Shown: positions 1 through 8,580 of the stretch, in pieces
How the letters are laid out: each line of letters opens with the position of its first letter
How positions within the stretch are numbered: the first letter of the stretch is position 1
Assembly: GCF_001424405.1 (NCBI RefSeq)
Contig: NZ_LMPS01000004.1
Coordinates: forward strand, 926,537-990,536
Source of the DNA: Dyadobacter sp. Leaf189
GTDB taxonomy: Bacteria; Bacteroidota; Bacteroidia; Cytophagales; Spirosomataceae
Reading direction: 5' to 3'
DNA length: 64,000 nt
Position numbers and translations under genes: made by a program
Notes under the pieces: generated by a model
Seen by the model: only the letters and a program-made list of their open reading frames with translations
The model's database searches: none
What the model was told of the DNA's origin: nothing

Positions 1-179
1 TTGAAGGAACATCAAAACGTTCGGAAGAGGATTTCTCGGGCAGGATCGATCAGGGCAAAAAGGTGATTTTCCCCCGGGAGAATTTCAAAAAAGGTGATTA
101 TGTGCACGTACTGATCACGGAATGCACGGCTGCCACTTTGAGAGGAAAAATCGTGGCCGAAGTTGAAGCCGTTTTATAA
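1..179 (+). CDS. miaB: tRNA-2-methylthio-N6-dimethylallyladenosine synthase, C-terminal end (partial)
   Basis: The window opens inside a reading frame (first whole codon at position 3) that ends with TAA at 177-179. The last 58 residues include the stretch EGTSKRSEEDFSGRID and then GDYVHVLITECTAATLRGKIV, which match the TRAM RNA-binding domain that closes MiaB. MiaB is a radical-SAM enzyme that methylthiolates i6A37 in tRNAs reading U-starting codons. The radical-SAM core lies outside the window, so the call rests on the TRAM tail; another methylthiotransferase such as RimO or MtaB is possible but less likely. A hairpin terminator follows directly. Confidence 0.8.
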   Translation, partial: EGTSKRSEEDFSGRIDQGKKVIFPRENFKKGDYVHVLITECTAATLRGKIVAEVEAVL

Positions 180-186
180 TTATTAC

Positions 187-212
187 AAAGCCGGACAAGC
201 TTCCGGCTTTTT
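187..212 (+). terminator. Rho-independent terminator after miaB
   Basis: A 9-bp stem (AAAGCCGGA / TCCGGCTTT) with a 6-base loop is followed by a short T run, 7 bases after the miaB stop. A second small hairpin (ATAGCCA / TGGCTAT, 219-240) lies just before the next gene. Confidence 0.75.
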
Positions 213-257
213 AACTTAATAGCCAGGAGCCAGTGGCTATTGCGAACAGCTATTTGA

Positions 258-1553
258 ATGAATCCTACTGAAATACAATCCATTAAAAACCGCTTCGGGA
301 TCATCGGTACATCACCGGGACTAAACCACGCAATCAATGTGGCGATCCAGGTGGCAGCAACCGATCTTACCGTGCTGATCACGGGGGAAAGCGGAAGCGG
401 GAAAGAATCCTTCTCTAAGATCATACACAGTCTCAGCTCCCGCAAACACGGTCCGTTTATAGCGATCAACTGCGGAGCTATCCCGGAAGGAACAATTGAC
501 TCTGAACTATTCGGGCACGAAAAAGGCGCATTTACAGGCGCATTGGATGCACGTAAAGGGTATTTTGAAACAACCAACACCGGTACCATTTTCCTGGATG
601 AAGTGGGCGAAATGCCGTTGGGAACACAAGCAAGATTGCTTCGCGTGCTTGAAAACGGCGAATATATACGCGTAGGTTCTTCCAAAGTTTTAAAAACCAA
701 TGTGCGCGTAGTAGCGGCCACGAATGTAAACCTGCTCGATGCAGTAAATAACGGAAAGTTCAGAGAAGATCTTTACTATCGTCTGAATACCGTTCCTATT
801 TACGTTCCGCCACTGCGCGATCGGGGAGAAGATATTCTGCTGCTTTTCCGAAAGTTTACAAACGATTTCTCTGAAAGATACCGGACCAAACCCGTCAGAT
901 TGGATGCGGAAGCGAAGGACCTGCTGTTGCAATATGCATTTCCAGGAAATATCCGCCAACTCAAAAATATCGCCGAGCAGATTACAATCCTCGAAACAGA
1001 CAAGGACCTGCCGATCAGCACGGAAAGATTGAATCATTACCTGAATCCCGTTCAGCCTTCCAGCCGCAAGGCGCTCGTTACATTGCGCAACGGTGAAGAC
1101 TCAGCGAGCTCATTTTCAGAACGGGAGCTGCTGTATAAAGTACTTTTCGATATGCGCCGGGATATGACAGAGCTGAAAAAGCTTGTCAGGAATGTACTGG
1201 AAAATGAAAAGTATGGGGGTGATATATTGAAAGACCACCAGGAGTTATTCAGCTCGATAAACAACATTGAGCCAACCATTAACACTCCGACCATTGAACC
1301 AGCGCGCCTCCTTTCGCCTCCCCCGCCCCGTACCGTGGATCTGGACCGCTATTCTGACGAACGCAGCGAGATCGAAGATGTGGTGCACGTTTCGGCCGAA
1401 GAGGAATCATTGTCGCTGGAAGACAAGGAGAAGGAAATGATCATCAAAGCATTGCGAAAGAACAACAACAAACGAAAGTATGCAGCCAATGCATTAGGCA
1501 TTTCCGAAAGGACGTTATACAGAAAAATCAAGCAGTATGATATTGAAGAATAA
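258..1553 (+). CDS. Sigma-54-dependent transcriptional activator without a receiver domain (Fis-type HTH)
   Basis: This 431-aa protein activates sigma-54 RNA polymerase by ATP-driven remodelling of the closed complex. The AAA+ domain starts almost at the N-terminus: Walker A GESGSGKE at residues 43-50, the sigma-54-contacting GAFTGA loop at 90-95 and Walker B IFLDE at 111-115. An arginine-finger region follows, then a variable linker of about 120 residues, and a Fis-like helix-turn-helix ends the protein (NALGISERTLYRKIKQ). There is no receiver, GAF or PAS domain, so control must come from expression level or a partner protein. Its 3' end overlaps lptE by 17 bases, which suggests co-transcription with an LPS-assembly gene. 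Class certain, target genes unknown. Confidence 0.93.
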   Translation: MNPTEIQSIKNRFGIIGTSPGLNHAINVAIQVAATDLTVLITGESGSGKESFSKIIHSLSSRKHGPFIAINCGAIPEGTIDSELFGHEKGAFTGALDARKGYFETTNTGTIFLDEVGEMPLGTQARLLRVLENGEYIRVGSSKVLKTNVRVVAATNVNLLDAVNNGKFREDLYYRLNTVPIYVPPLRDRGEDILLLFRKFTNDFSERYRTKPVRLDAEAKDLLLQYAFPGNIRQLKNIAEQITILETDKDLPISTERLNHYLNPVQPSSRKALVTLRNGEDSASSFSERELLYKVLFDMRRDMTELKKLVRNVLENEKYGGDILKDHQELFSSINNIEPTINTPTIEPARLLSPPPPRTVDLDRYSDERSEIEDVVHVSAEEESLSLEDKEKEMIIKALRKNNNKRKYAANALGISERTLYRKIKQYDIEE

Positions 1554-2091
1554 AGCCCGGCGCGGGAGCGTGGGCAAAGTGAATTTCAGGAAGGTGCTCG
1601 CCGTTTTATTGGTACTGCACAGCTCATTTTTCCTGTCGGGCTGCGGCGTGTATTCGTTTACAGGCACCAACCTCTCTCCTGACATTAAGACATTTAGCAT
1701 ACTTAACTTCACAATGGGAACTGCCGGCGGCCCGTCGGACCTGCCGCAAAGGTTAACAGAGGATTTGAAAGAATACTTTCAGCGGAATACCAGCCTTACC
1801 AGCCAGCCCGGCGGCGGCGACCTCGTTTTAGAAGGTTCTGTTACAGGATACGACGTACTTCCGGCCGCTCCGACCGCGAATGACCAGGCAGGATTGAACA
1901 GGCTCAACGTGACTATCCAGGTTCGGTATACGAATGCAAAAGACGAAACGAAGAACTTCGACCAATCTTTCACTTACTATGCGGATTTCCCTCAGGATCA
2001 GACTTTAAACCAGAATGAAGCACGGCTTTTGCCGACAATCCGCGAAAACCTGGTACAGCAGATTTTCAATAAATCAGCCGCCGACTGGTAA
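1537..2091 (+). CDS. lptE: LPS-assembly lipoprotein LptE family
   Basis: A 184-aa outer-membrane lipoprotein. The signal peptide has a lipobox LSGC with the acylated cysteine at residue 36, followed at once by GVYSFTGTNLSPDIKTFSI, the typical start of Bacteroidota LptE-like proteins. LptE plugs the LptD barrel and helps deliver lipopolysaccharide to the cell surface. The ATG at 1537 lies inside the end of the sigma-54 activator gene; a later start would shorten the basic N-region but keep the lipobox. Gene order (miaB, activator, lptE, TPR protein, secG, groESL) looks like a conserved envelope and protein-export neighbourhood, which is an inference from memory. No promoter is visible between the activator and this gene. 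Confidence 0.85.
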   Translation: MILKNKARRGSVGKVNFRKVLAVLLVLHSSFFLSGCGVYSFTGTNLSPDIKTFSILNFTMGTAGGPSDLPQRLTEDLKEYFQRNTSLTSQPGGGDLVLEGSVTGYDVLPAAPTANDQAGLNRLNVTIQVRYTNAKDETKNFDQSFTYYADFPQDQTLNQNEARLLPTIRENLVQQIFNKSAADW

Positions 2092-2146
2092 GAGCAGGTC
2101 GATTTTACTTAATTTCAACCCTCCAAATCTAACAGAGTAGCCGGTT

Positions 2147-2791
2147 ATGGCCATTATTGAGAAAGACACATTCAACCGGCTTGTTAAAGAACCTGCACAA
2201 ACTGGCAGTGACCTGATTCCTACGCTGGAAGCGACAATCAAGGCATTTCCTTACTTCCAGATCGCGCATTCACTTCTTGCAAAAGCGACTGTCGGTTCTG
2301 AAAAGCTGGACGAAACCCGGCCGCGTGCCGCAGTGTATGCCCTGAGCCGCATTGCATTGCAGCAACTGATAGAAAATGATACAGACCGCTATGAAGCTGT
2401 TGTTACAATTCAGGAGCCGGCAGAAATCCCCGAGATTATTGAGCCGCAAAACGGCGAAGACATTCTGATCTCAGATGTGGAGCAGCAAGCCACGGCAGCG
2501 TCTGTCTTAAAGTCAGAAGAGCAAAAGCGCCAGCAACAGATTATTCAGGGTTTTATGAAGAAAAACCCACGGATCAACAGGCAGGATAATAACCTCGAAC
2601 CCGTCGAGATTGATCTAAGGGGAAGAGTCGCCGAGTCTTGGGAAGGAACCATTGAGACCGAAGCATTTGCAAAAATTCTGATCCGTCAGGGCAAAATCGA
2701 GAAAGCAATTGATGTATACCAAAAATTGATCTTGAAAAAACCGGAAAAAAGAAATTACTTTGCGAAAAAGTTGAGCGAATTATATCGCTAA
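2147..2791 (+). CDS. Conserved hypothetical protein with C-terminal TPR-like repeat
   Basis: A 214-aa soluble protein with no signal peptide. The N-terminal 90 residues are helical and open with MAIIEKDTFNRLVKEP. The middle is rich in Gln and Glu (around residues 110-130). The last 40 residues (AFAKILIRQGKIEKAIDVYQKL and onward) read as one tetratricopeptide unit. No catalytic motif is visible. It lies 55 bases after lptE and about 100 bases before secG, in the same direction, so it may belong to the envelope or secretion block. I do not recognise a characterised homolog. Confidence 0.75.
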   Translation: MAIIEKDTFNRLVKEPAQTGSDLIPTLEATIKAFPYFQIAHSLLAKATVGSEKLDETRPRAAVYALSRIALQQLIENDTDRYEAVVTIQEPAEIPEIIEPQNGEDILISDVEQQATAASVLKSEEQKRQQQIIQGFMKKNPRINRQDNNLEPVEIDLRGRVAESWEGTIETEAFAKILIRQGKIEKAIDVYQKLILKKPEKRNYFAKKLSELYR

Positions 2792-2811
2792 CAGTAGAAT
2801 GCAGAACTTTG

Positions 2812-2877
2812 GCTGTCAGCTCTCAGCTTTCGGCTCTTAATATTCGGTCATTCAATCATTTAGTCATTCAATCATTT
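2812..2877. repeat. Intergenic short repeats before secG
   Basis: 2812-2838 holds degenerate CAGCTTTCGGCT-type units. 2848-2861 and 2864-2877 are two identical copies of the 14-mer TCATTCAATCATTT separated by AG, ending 15 bases before the secG start. Related units recur at 11151-11186, 11247-11286 and 19162-19193. Confidence 0.6.
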
Positions 2878-2892
2878 TATATTATATAAGGC

Positions 2893-3294
2893 ATGTATTT
2901 AGGTTTGATTATTCTCGTGGCGATTGTCGCAGTGTTATTGATTCTGGTAGTTTTGGTTCAAAACTCAAAAGGTGGCGGACTATCGAGCGAGTTTAGCGGT
3001 GCCGGTACTACGCAAATGTTTGGTGTAAAGAAAACAACAGATTTGCTGGAACAAATTACCTGGGGACTTGCAAGTGCAATTATTCTGATCTCACTTGGAT
3101 CATACATTGTAATCGGAGGTAACCAAGATACAGGTGGTATTAACAGTGTGAACGTGGAAAGAGCACAGAATGCAGTAGTACCAGGCGGCAAAATCGCTCC
3201 GGCACCGGCAGGCACCGCACCGGAAGGCACTGCTCCTGCTCCGGCGGAAACTTCACCTGCAACTCCTGCTGCACCGGCTGATACAACAAAATAA
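2893..3294 (+). CDS. secG: Preprotein translocase subunit SecG
   Basis: A 133-aa inner-membrane protein that forms part of the SecYEG channel. It shows the two SecG membrane helices (residues about 2-22 and 52-74) around the conserved cytoplasmic loop QNSKGGGLSSEFSGAGTTQMFG. The last 40 residues are a Pro/Ala/Thr/Gly-rich low-complexity tail absent from E. coli SecG (about 110 aa) and of unknown function. The start is the first ATG after the repeat-rich upstream region. A strong terminator follows 20 bases after the stop, so this is probably the last gene of its unit. Confidence 0.93.
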   Translation: MYLGLIILVAIVAVLLILVVLVQNSKGGGLSSEFSGAGTTQMFGVKKTTDLLEQITWGLASAIILISLGSYIVIGGNQDTGGINSVNVERAQNAVVPGGKIAPAPAGTAPEGTAPAPAETSPATPAAPADTTK

Positions 3295-3314
3295 GAAACA
3301 GGAATTATGTCAAA

Positions 3315-3347
3315 GGGGTCGTGATGATGCATCACGACCCCTTTTTT
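3315..3347 (+). terminator. Rho-independent terminator after secG
   Basis: A perfect 11-bp stem (GGGGTCGTGAT / ATCACGACCCC) with a 5-base loop is followed by TTTTTT. It also lies just past the stop of the convergent minus-strand gene. Confidence 0.9.
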
Positions 3348-3365
3348 GTTTACACAGAATACAGA

Positions 3366-4073
3366 TCAGGTAATGTTGATCTCTTTCATAACCAGCTTCT
3401 TCGCCACCGGCAAGAGTGTCTCGTGTAAAGGATAATCGTATTTTGACTCAATGATGTAAGTAGCGGGATTTGGCAGTGACTTATTCTTTTTAGTCAGATC
3501 CACTTTAATCTGCGGAACTGTATAACCGATCCCGATCCTGACCGTTTCGAGAAAACGCGTTTTAAGCACCCGCTCTTTCAATTCATCATACAATGCAACC
3601 TGGTACTGAAACACACTGACCAGCGGCTGAAAAGTATGTAAAAACAGCAGATACCCTTCCTGCAAACGCAACGGCACAATGCCCACAGGTGAAATTCTGA
3701 CATTCTCGGACACTTCCGTAAACCGCTCGGTACCCTGCTCAATGCTTTTGGATAACCTCGGTATAGCAAAGTCAAGAATGTAATTCAGGTCTTCCATATA
3801 CGGATCGTCCTGGTGCGTCTCTTCGTATTTAAGCTGCCACGTTTTCAGGTCAATGCCGGTCAGGTTCTTGGGAATGGCGGTTTTAATGGAGCTTTTGTTG
3901 GCGCGAATACTGAGACAGGCATCGAAATGGAATTTCAGGTCCGGCAAATGCGGGTGCAGCCTGTTAACATCAAACTCGCGGTTAATGTGCTGTAAATAAG
4001 CGAGCAGCACGTACTTCTTGTATTCAAAATCAAAAACACCTTCGGTCAACCAGTTTTTTTGGAGGTTTATCAT
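3366..4073 (-). CDS. Conserved hypothetical protein
   Basis: A 235-aa protein with no signal peptide and no clear membrane helix. It has an aromatic N-terminus (LTEGVFDFEYKKYVLLAYLQ), a charged helical middle and a C-terminal part of mixed beta content ending ATYIIESKYDYPLHETLLP. No catalytic signature is recognised. It is convergent with secG and divergent from groES, sharing a 234-base upstream region with it. Its codon use is like its neighbours, and the frame is clean over 700 bases, which supports a real gene. Function unknown; probably a lineage-specific cytoplasmic protein. Confidence 0.7.
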   Translation of the reverse strand: MINLQKNWLTEGVFDFEYKKYVLLAYLQHINREFDVNRLHPHLPDLKFHFDACLSIRANKSSIKTAIPKNLTGIDLKTWQLKYEETHQDDPYMEDLNYILDFAIPRLSKSIEQGTERFTEVSENVRISPVGIVPLRLQEGYLLFLHTFQPLVSVFQYQVALYDELKERVLKTRFLETVRIGIGYTVPQIKVDLTKKNKSLPNPATYIIESKYDYPLHETLLPVAKKLVMKEINIT

Positions 4074-4232
4074 AGCGCGTTCTTATTTGGTGCCGATAAA
4101 ATTTAGGCATTTTCATAACACAAAGCAATCATTCACTTTTACTGACACCCGAATAGTCTTATAGTTATATGTACCCGCCGATGAGTACAAATTTGTCACA
4201 TTCGCCGGAAAAAATGTCAGAGCTGAAATGCC

Positions 4233-4247
4233 TGGCATAGATTGTGC
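4233..4247 (+). promoter_or_regulatory. Candidate sigma-54 (-24/-12) promoter upstream of groES
   Basis: TGGCATA-N4-GTGC has the obligatory GG and GC spaced by 10 bases and matches the TGGCACR-N4-TTGCW consensus at 10 of 12 informative positions. A transcript would start near 4259, giving a 5' leader of about 50 bases before groES at 4308. No CIRCE inverted repeat (HrcA site) is seen in this region. Matches of this quality occur by chance in a window this size, so position is the main support. Confidence 0.35.
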
Positions 4248-4307
4248 TTACCGATAGTCAGTCAAATCTATTACTGACAAATCTCAAAAAACAAACGTTT
4301 AATATTT

Positions 4308-4604
4308 ATGTCAACTTTAGCAGAAATACAAGTGAACGTACAACCTTTGGCTGATCGTGTTCTTGTAGAGCCAGCGCCAGCAGAAGAAAAAACTGCATTT
4401 GGTATCATTATCCCTGATACTGCAAAAGAAAAGCCACAGCGTGGAACCGTAGTTGCCGTTGGTCCGGGTAAAAAGGATGAACCACTTACAGTGAAAGTAG
4501 GCGATACTGTATTGTATGGCAAATACTCAGGTACTGAATTGGCATATGAAGGAAAAGATATCCTGATTATGCGCGAATCGGACATTTACGCCATTATCGG
4601 TTAA
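4308..4604 (+). CDS. groES: Co-chaperonin GroES
   Basis: A 98-aa protein, normal length for the 10-kDa chaperonin that caps the GroEL folding chamber as a heptamer. Visible family features are [12 protein letters not shown] at the start, the flexible mobile loop (about residues 26-40, containing GIIIPDTA) that docks on GroEL, and the closing [16 protein letters not shown] and [13 protein letters not shown]. It lies 60 bases before groEL on the same strand, the usual bicistronic arrangement. The upstream region lacks a CIRCE element but holds a candidate sigma-54 promoter. Confidence 0.97.
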   Translation: MSTLAEIQVNVQPLADRVLVEPAPAEEKTAFGIIIPDTAKEKPQRGTVVAVGPGKKDEPLTVKVGDTVLYGKYSGTELAYEGKDILIMRESDIYAIIG

Positions 4605-4664
4605 TCTGTCCGACATTATTATTCATTAAGTTTCTCTTAAAGTTTTTTCAAATTATTAACTGTT

Positions 4665-6296
4665 ATGTCTAAGAAAATATTTTTTGACACAGAAGCACGC
4701 GACAAAGTAAAGCGCGGTGTGGACACATTGGCTGACGCCGTTAAAGTTACATTGGGACCTCGCGGTCGTAACGTGGTGATCGATAAAAAATTCGGTTCTC
4801 CAAGCATCACCAAAGATGGTGTTACTGTTGCCAAAGAAATTGACCTGAAAGATCCTATCGAAAACATGGGAGCTCAGCTGGTGAAAGAAGTTGCTTCTAA
4901 AACTGCTGACTCTGCGGGTGACGGTACTACAACTGCAACTGTATTGGCACAGGCGATCTACTCGATCGGTGTGAAAAACGTAGCAGCTGGTGCTAACCCA
5001 ATGGACCTGAAACGTGGTATCGACAAAGCTGTTTCGATCATCGTTAAAGATCTTGAAGGACAGAAAAAAAATATATCTACTTCCAAGGAAATCGCTCAGG
5101 TTGCTACTATTTCAGCAAACCATGACGAGGAAATCGGTAATATGATTGCTGAGGCGATGGAGAAAGTAGGAAAAGAAGGTGTTATCACTGTTGAAGAAGC
5201 GCGTGGTACTGAAACAGAAGTTAAAACTGTGGAAGGTATGCAGTTTGACCGTGGTTACCTGTCTCCATACTTCGTAACAAACACAGAGAAAATGGAAGCT
5301 GAATTGGAGCGTCCATACATCCTGATCTCTGAGAAGAAAGTTTCTTCAATGAAAGAATTGCTTCCTGTTCTGGAAGCAGTAGCTCAAACCGGCCGCCCTT
5401 TGCTTATTTTGGCAGAAGATGTTGACGGAGAAGCACTTGCTACATTGGTAGTAAACAAAATCCGTGGTGCATTGAAAGTAGCTGCTGTTAAAGCTCCTGG
5501 TTTCGGTGACCGTCGTAAAGCAATGCTGGAAGATATCGCGATCATCACTGGCGGTACTGTAATTTCAGAAGAGCGCGGTTTCAAATTGGAAAATGCAACT
5601 CTGGAATACCTGGGTACTTGCGAAAAAGCGATCATCGACAAAGACAATACTACTTTGGTTAACGGTTCAGGCAACTCTGAAGACATTCAGGGCCGCGTAA
5701 ACCAGATCAAAGCGCAGATCGAAAATACAACTTCTGACTACGACCGTGAAAAATTGCAGGAGCGTCTTGCAAAACTTTCAGGTGGTGTGGCTATCCTTTA
5801 CATCGGAGCTGCAACTGAGGTTGAAATGAAAGAGAAAAAAGACCGCGTTGACGATGCATTGCACGCAACACGTGCTGCTGTTGAAGAAGGTATCGTTGCA
5901 GGTGGTGGTGTAGCTTACATCCGCGCAACTGCTGCTTTGGAAGGCGTTGAAGGCTCTAACGAAGACGAAAAAACCGGTATCAACATCATCCGCGTAGCTT
6001 TGGAAGCTCCTTTGAGAACAATCGTTTCCAACTCAGGTCAGGAACCATCGGTTGTTGTACAAAAAGTGAAAGAAGGAACTGGCGCTTACGGTTACAACGC
6101 GAAAGACAATGTTTACACAGACCTTCTGGAAGCTGGTATCATTGACCCTAAGAAAGTTTCGCGTTTGGCTCTTGAAAACGCAGCATCTATCGCAGGCTTG
6201 TTGTTGACAACAGAATGCGTAATTGCTGACGAGCCAGAAGAAGCTCCTGCTGCTGGTGGCCATAGCCACGGTGGTGGAATGGGTGGAATGATGTAA
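4665..6296 (+). CDS. groEL: Chaperonin GroEL
   Basis: A 543-aa 60-kDa chaperonin forming the double-ring ATP-dependent folding machine. The ATP-binding signature [12 protein letters not shown] sits near residues 86-97, [10 protein letters not shown] precedes it, and the tail ends in the GGM-type repeat (HGGGMGGMM) typical of group I chaperonins. Codon use is strongly biased to a small set of codons compared with neighbouring genes, as expected of a highly expressed gene. A terminator follows the stop by about 25 bases. Confidence 0.98.
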   Translation: MSKKIFFDTEARDKVKRGVDTLADAVKVTLGPRGRNVVIDKKFGSPSITKDGVTVAKEIDLKDPIENMGAQLVKEVASKTADSAGDGTTTATVLAQAIYSIGVKNVAAGANPMDLKRGIDKAVSIIVKDLEGQKKNISTSKEIAQVATISANHDEEIGNMIAEAMEKVGKEGVITVEEARGTETEVKTVEGMQFDRGYLSPYFVTNTEKMEAELERPYILISEKKVSSMKELLPVLEAVAQTGRPLLILAEDVDGEALATLVVNKIRGALKVAAVKAPGFGDRRKAMLEDIAIITGGTVISEERGFKLENATLEYLGTCEKAIIDKDNTTLVNGSGNSEDIQGRVNQIKAQIENTTSDYDREKLQERLAKLSGGVAILYIGAATEVEMKEKKDRVDDALHATRAAVEEGIVAGGGVAYIRATAALEGVEGSNEDEKTGINIIRVALEAPLRTIVSNSGQEPSVVVQKVKEGTGAYGYNAKDNVYTDLLEAGIIDPKKVSRLALENAASIAGLLLTTECVIADEPEEAPAAGGHSHGGGMGGMM

Positions 6297-6320
6297 TTCC
6301 AATCTCATCTGATAAAAAGA

Positions 6321-6350
6321 AAAACCGTCGGGACATCCTGACGGTTTTTT
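6321..6350 (+). terminator. Rho-independent terminator after groEL
   Basis: The stem AAACCGTCGGG / CCTGACGGTTT (one G-T wobble) is followed by a T run (TTTTTT). It ends the groES-groEL unit. Confidence 0.88.
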
Positions 6351-6486
6351 GTTGTTAATGAATTTTGAAATATCCGCGTGAAAACTTTCGGCGGCTATCT
6401 GCGATACTCAACGTTATGAAAAACTTCCTTATTTAGACGTACATCCGGAAGTTTGGTCACATATTTTGAGCTATTTATTTTATTGA

Positions 6487-7149
6487 TCACGAAAGCATCT
6501 GTCCGTCCTGCATTACAAGGCGCCTGTCGGCCATTTCAGCAAGATCCTCGTTGTGGGTGACAATGATAAATGCCTGTCCGAATTCATTCCTTAGCTTGAA
6601 GAAAAGCTGGTGCAGCTCCAATGCATTATGGGAATCTAAATTACCGCTTGGCTCGTCGGCGAGTACGATTGCAGGATTGTTCAAAAGTGCCCTGGCCACT
6701 GCCACACGCTGCTGCTCGCCACCCGAAAGCTGCGAAGGCAAATGGTCCATCCGGTTGGACAAGCCCAGCATAGCAAGCAGCTCCTTCCCTCTCCCGATGA
6801 TCTGCTTTTCACCCGCATTTCCATTGATATACCCGGGCATACACACATTTTCAAGCGCTGTAAACTCGGCTAGCAGATTGTGAAACTGGAATATAAAGCC
6901 GATTTTTTCATTCCGGAACCGCGCCAGGTCTTTGTCTTTCTGACTAAAAACATTCACCCCGTCGATAATCACTTCTCCCTCTTCGGGCCGGTCCAAAGTC
7001 CCCAGAATATGCAGGAAAGTACTTTTCCCTGCACCCGACGGACCGACAATTGCCACCACTTCTCCTTTTTTAACTTCCAGATCAATTCCCTTCAAAACCT
7101 GTAAAGAACCATAAGTGCGACGGATCCCGTTCGCCTGAAGTAAATTCAT
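6487..7149 (-). CDS. ABC transporter ATP-binding protein, LolD/MacB-type
   Basis: A 220-aa ATPase subunit. Walker A GPSGAGKS is at residues 36-43, the signature LSGGEQQR at 141-148 and Walker B VLADE at 162-166, followed by the SGNLD D-loop. This layout is typical of the LolD (lipoprotein release) and MacB/FtsE-like family. I start it at the ATG giving [14 protein letters not shown] because the open frame upstream runs into the divergent sucC gene and does not look like ABC sequence. No permease gene is adjacent, so the partner must be elsewhere. It is divergent from sucC with a gap of 90 bases. Confidence 0.9.
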   Translation of the reverse strand: MNLLQANGIRRTYGSLQVLKGIDLEVKKGEVVAIVGPSGAGKSTFLHILGTLDRPEEGEVIIDGVNVFSQKDKDLARFRNEKIGFIFQFHNLLAEFTALENVCMPGYINGNAGEKQIIGRGKELLAMLGLSNRMDHLPSQLSGGEQQRVAVARALLNNPAIVLADEPSGNLDSHNALELHQLFFKLRNEFGQAFIIVTHNEDLAEMADRRLVMQDGQMLS

Positions 7150-7239
7150 GATCTGATTGAAGATAATTGAGCTTATTCCTTCGCCCGTTTTGATTAATTC
7201 CTTAATTTGCCTCGAAAATACCAATTTACTTTTATACTC

Positions 7240-8463
7240 ATGAATATTCACGAATATCAAGGCAAAAGCGTTCTTAAAAAATACGGTGTGCGTATTCAGG
7301 AAGGACTCGTAGCCGACACTCCCGATAAAGCGGTGGAAGTTGCACGCGAGTTGAGCCAGCAAACAGGCACCAAATGGTATGTAGTTAAATCCCAGATTCA
7401 TGCCGGTGGCCGTGGTAAAGGCCGCATCGTTGGTACTGAGCAGCGTGGTGTTGCTCTTGCAAAATCAGTGGAAGATGTAAGAACAATTTCTAACAATATT
7501 CTGGGTAAAGTATTGGTGACACACCAAACCGGACCGGACGGAAAACGCGTAAATAAAGTACTTATCGCAGAAGACGTTTACTACCCGGGTGTGAGCGAGC
7601 CAAAGGAATACTATTTGTCTATTCTCCTGGATCGCGGCAGAAACTGCAATGTGATCATGGCCAGCACTGAAGGCGGTATGGACATCGAAGAAGTTGCTGA
7701 GCATACTCCTGAAAAAATCATGAAGGAATGGATCGATCCAAAAGTTGGATTGCAACCTTTCCAGGCTCGTAAAGTGGCTTTTGCTCTTGGACTTGAAGGC
7801 GATGCTTTCAAAGAAATGGTGAAATTCATTACCTCACTTTACAAAGCTTACGTAGAAAGTGACTCATCGATGTTTGAAATCAACCCGGTTTTGAAAACAT
7901 CTGACAATAAAATACTTGCTGTTGACGCAAAAGTTGACCTGGATGACAACGCATTGTACCGTCACCCGGAACTGGCTGAAATGCGTGATACTAACGAAGA
8001 AGATCCATTGGAAGTAGAAGCGGGTGCAAATAACCTGAACTACGTAAAACTGGACGGAAACGTAGGTTGTATGGTAAATGGCGCCGGACTTGCGATGGCA
8101 ACAATGGACCTTATCAAACTTTCGGGCGGCGAGCCTGCTAACTTCCTGGATGTTGGAGGTGGCGCGAATGCACGTACCGTTGAAGCAGGTTTTCGCATTA
8201 TCCTGAAAGATCCGAATGTAAAAGCAATCCTGATCAACATTTTCGGTGGTATCGTTCGTTGCGACCGCGTAGCCGCCGGTGTTGTGGAAGCATACAAAGC
8301 GATCGGCGAAATTCCTGTACCTATTATCGTTCGTCTGCAAGGAACCAATGCAGAAGAAGGCGCAAGAATTATCAACGAATCAGGTTTGAAAGTATCTTCG
8401 GCGATTGAGTTCAAAGAAGCTGCTGCCAAGGTGTCTGAGGTACTAGCTGAATTGGGCGTTTAA
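7240..8463 (+). CDS. sucC: Succinate-CoA ligase (ADP-forming) subunit beta
   Basis: A 407-aa TCA-cycle enzyme subunit that with SucD interconverts succinyl-CoA and succinate with ATP synthesis. The N-terminal ATP-grasp domain opens [16 protein letters not shown] and contains the nucleotide loop [10 protein letters not shown]. The C-terminal CoA-ligase domain has [26 protein letters not shown] and [14 protein letters not shown] use the ATG at 7240 because the family always begins MNIHEYQ; a TTG start 11 codons upstream is in frame but not family-like. SucD is not next to it: the next gene is convergent and separated by a large palindrome. Confidence 0.97.
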   Translation: MNIHEYQGKSVLKKYGVRIQEGLVADTPDKAVEVARELSQQTGTKWYVVKSQIHAGGRGKGRIVGTEQRGVALAKSVEDVRTISNNILGKVLVTHQTGPDGKRVNKVLIAEDVYYPGVSEPKEYYLSILLDRGRNCNVIMASTEGGMDIEEVAEHTPEKIMKEWIDPKVGLQPFQARKVAFALGLEGDAFKEMVKFITSLYKAYVESDSSMFEINPVLKTSDNKILAVDAKVDLDDNALYRHPELAEMRDTNEEDPLEVEAGANNLNYVKLDGNVGCMVNGAGLAMATMDLIKLSGGEPANFLDVGGGANARTVEAGFRIILKDPNVKAILINIFGGIVRCDRVAAGVVEAYKAIGEIPVPIIVRLQGTNAEEGARIINESGLKVSSAIEFKEAAAKVSEVLAELGV

Positions 8464-8499
8464 GAAATAGTATCAACCTTAGGTGGATAAAGTACATTT

Positions 8500-8580
8500 G
8501 TCACCCTGAGCGGAGTCGAAGGGGCGCTACTGCCTAGTAGTAGCGCCCCTTCGACTCCGCTCAGGGTGACAAGCTTTTTT
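8500..8580. repeat. Perfect 30-bp-arm palindrome between convergent sucC and gntP-like gene
   Basis: Left arm 8500-8529 and right arm 8541-8570 are exact reverse complements (30 bp) around an 11-base loop, followed on the plus strand by TTTTTT at 8575-8580. The arm begins GTCACCCTGAGCGGAGTCG, a motif I remember as widespread in bacterial intergenic repeats. It can act as a terminator for sucC. The T run contains the stop codon of the convergent permease gene. Confidence 0.9.

Noticed and set aside
2848..2877. CRISPR-like array (repeated 14-mers)
   Set aside because: The repeats are too short, only two copies exist, and the spacer is 2 bases.
2958..3335. 125-codon minus-strand frame opposite secG
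   Set aside because: It is the reverse reading of the Pro/Ala-rich secG tail and includes the terminator.
4074..4307. CIRCE (HrcA) operator before groES
   Set aside because: No TTAGCACTC-N9-GAGTGCTAA inverted repeat or close variant is present.
7206..7234. TTTG-N17-TACTTTTA promoter-like pair before sucC
   Set aside because: The predicted transcription start would fall on the start codon, so a leaderless mRNA would be needed; support is too weak.
7150..7401. Upstream extension of the LolD-type ABC protein by 84 residues
   Set aside because: It runs into the divergent sucC coding region and lacks ABC-like sequence; the family starts at the ATG at 7149.
8493..8500. TACATTTG, a perfect match to the Bacteroidota -7 promoter element
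   Set aside because: No plus-strand gene follows; it lies at the edge of the sucC terminator palindrome and looks like chance.
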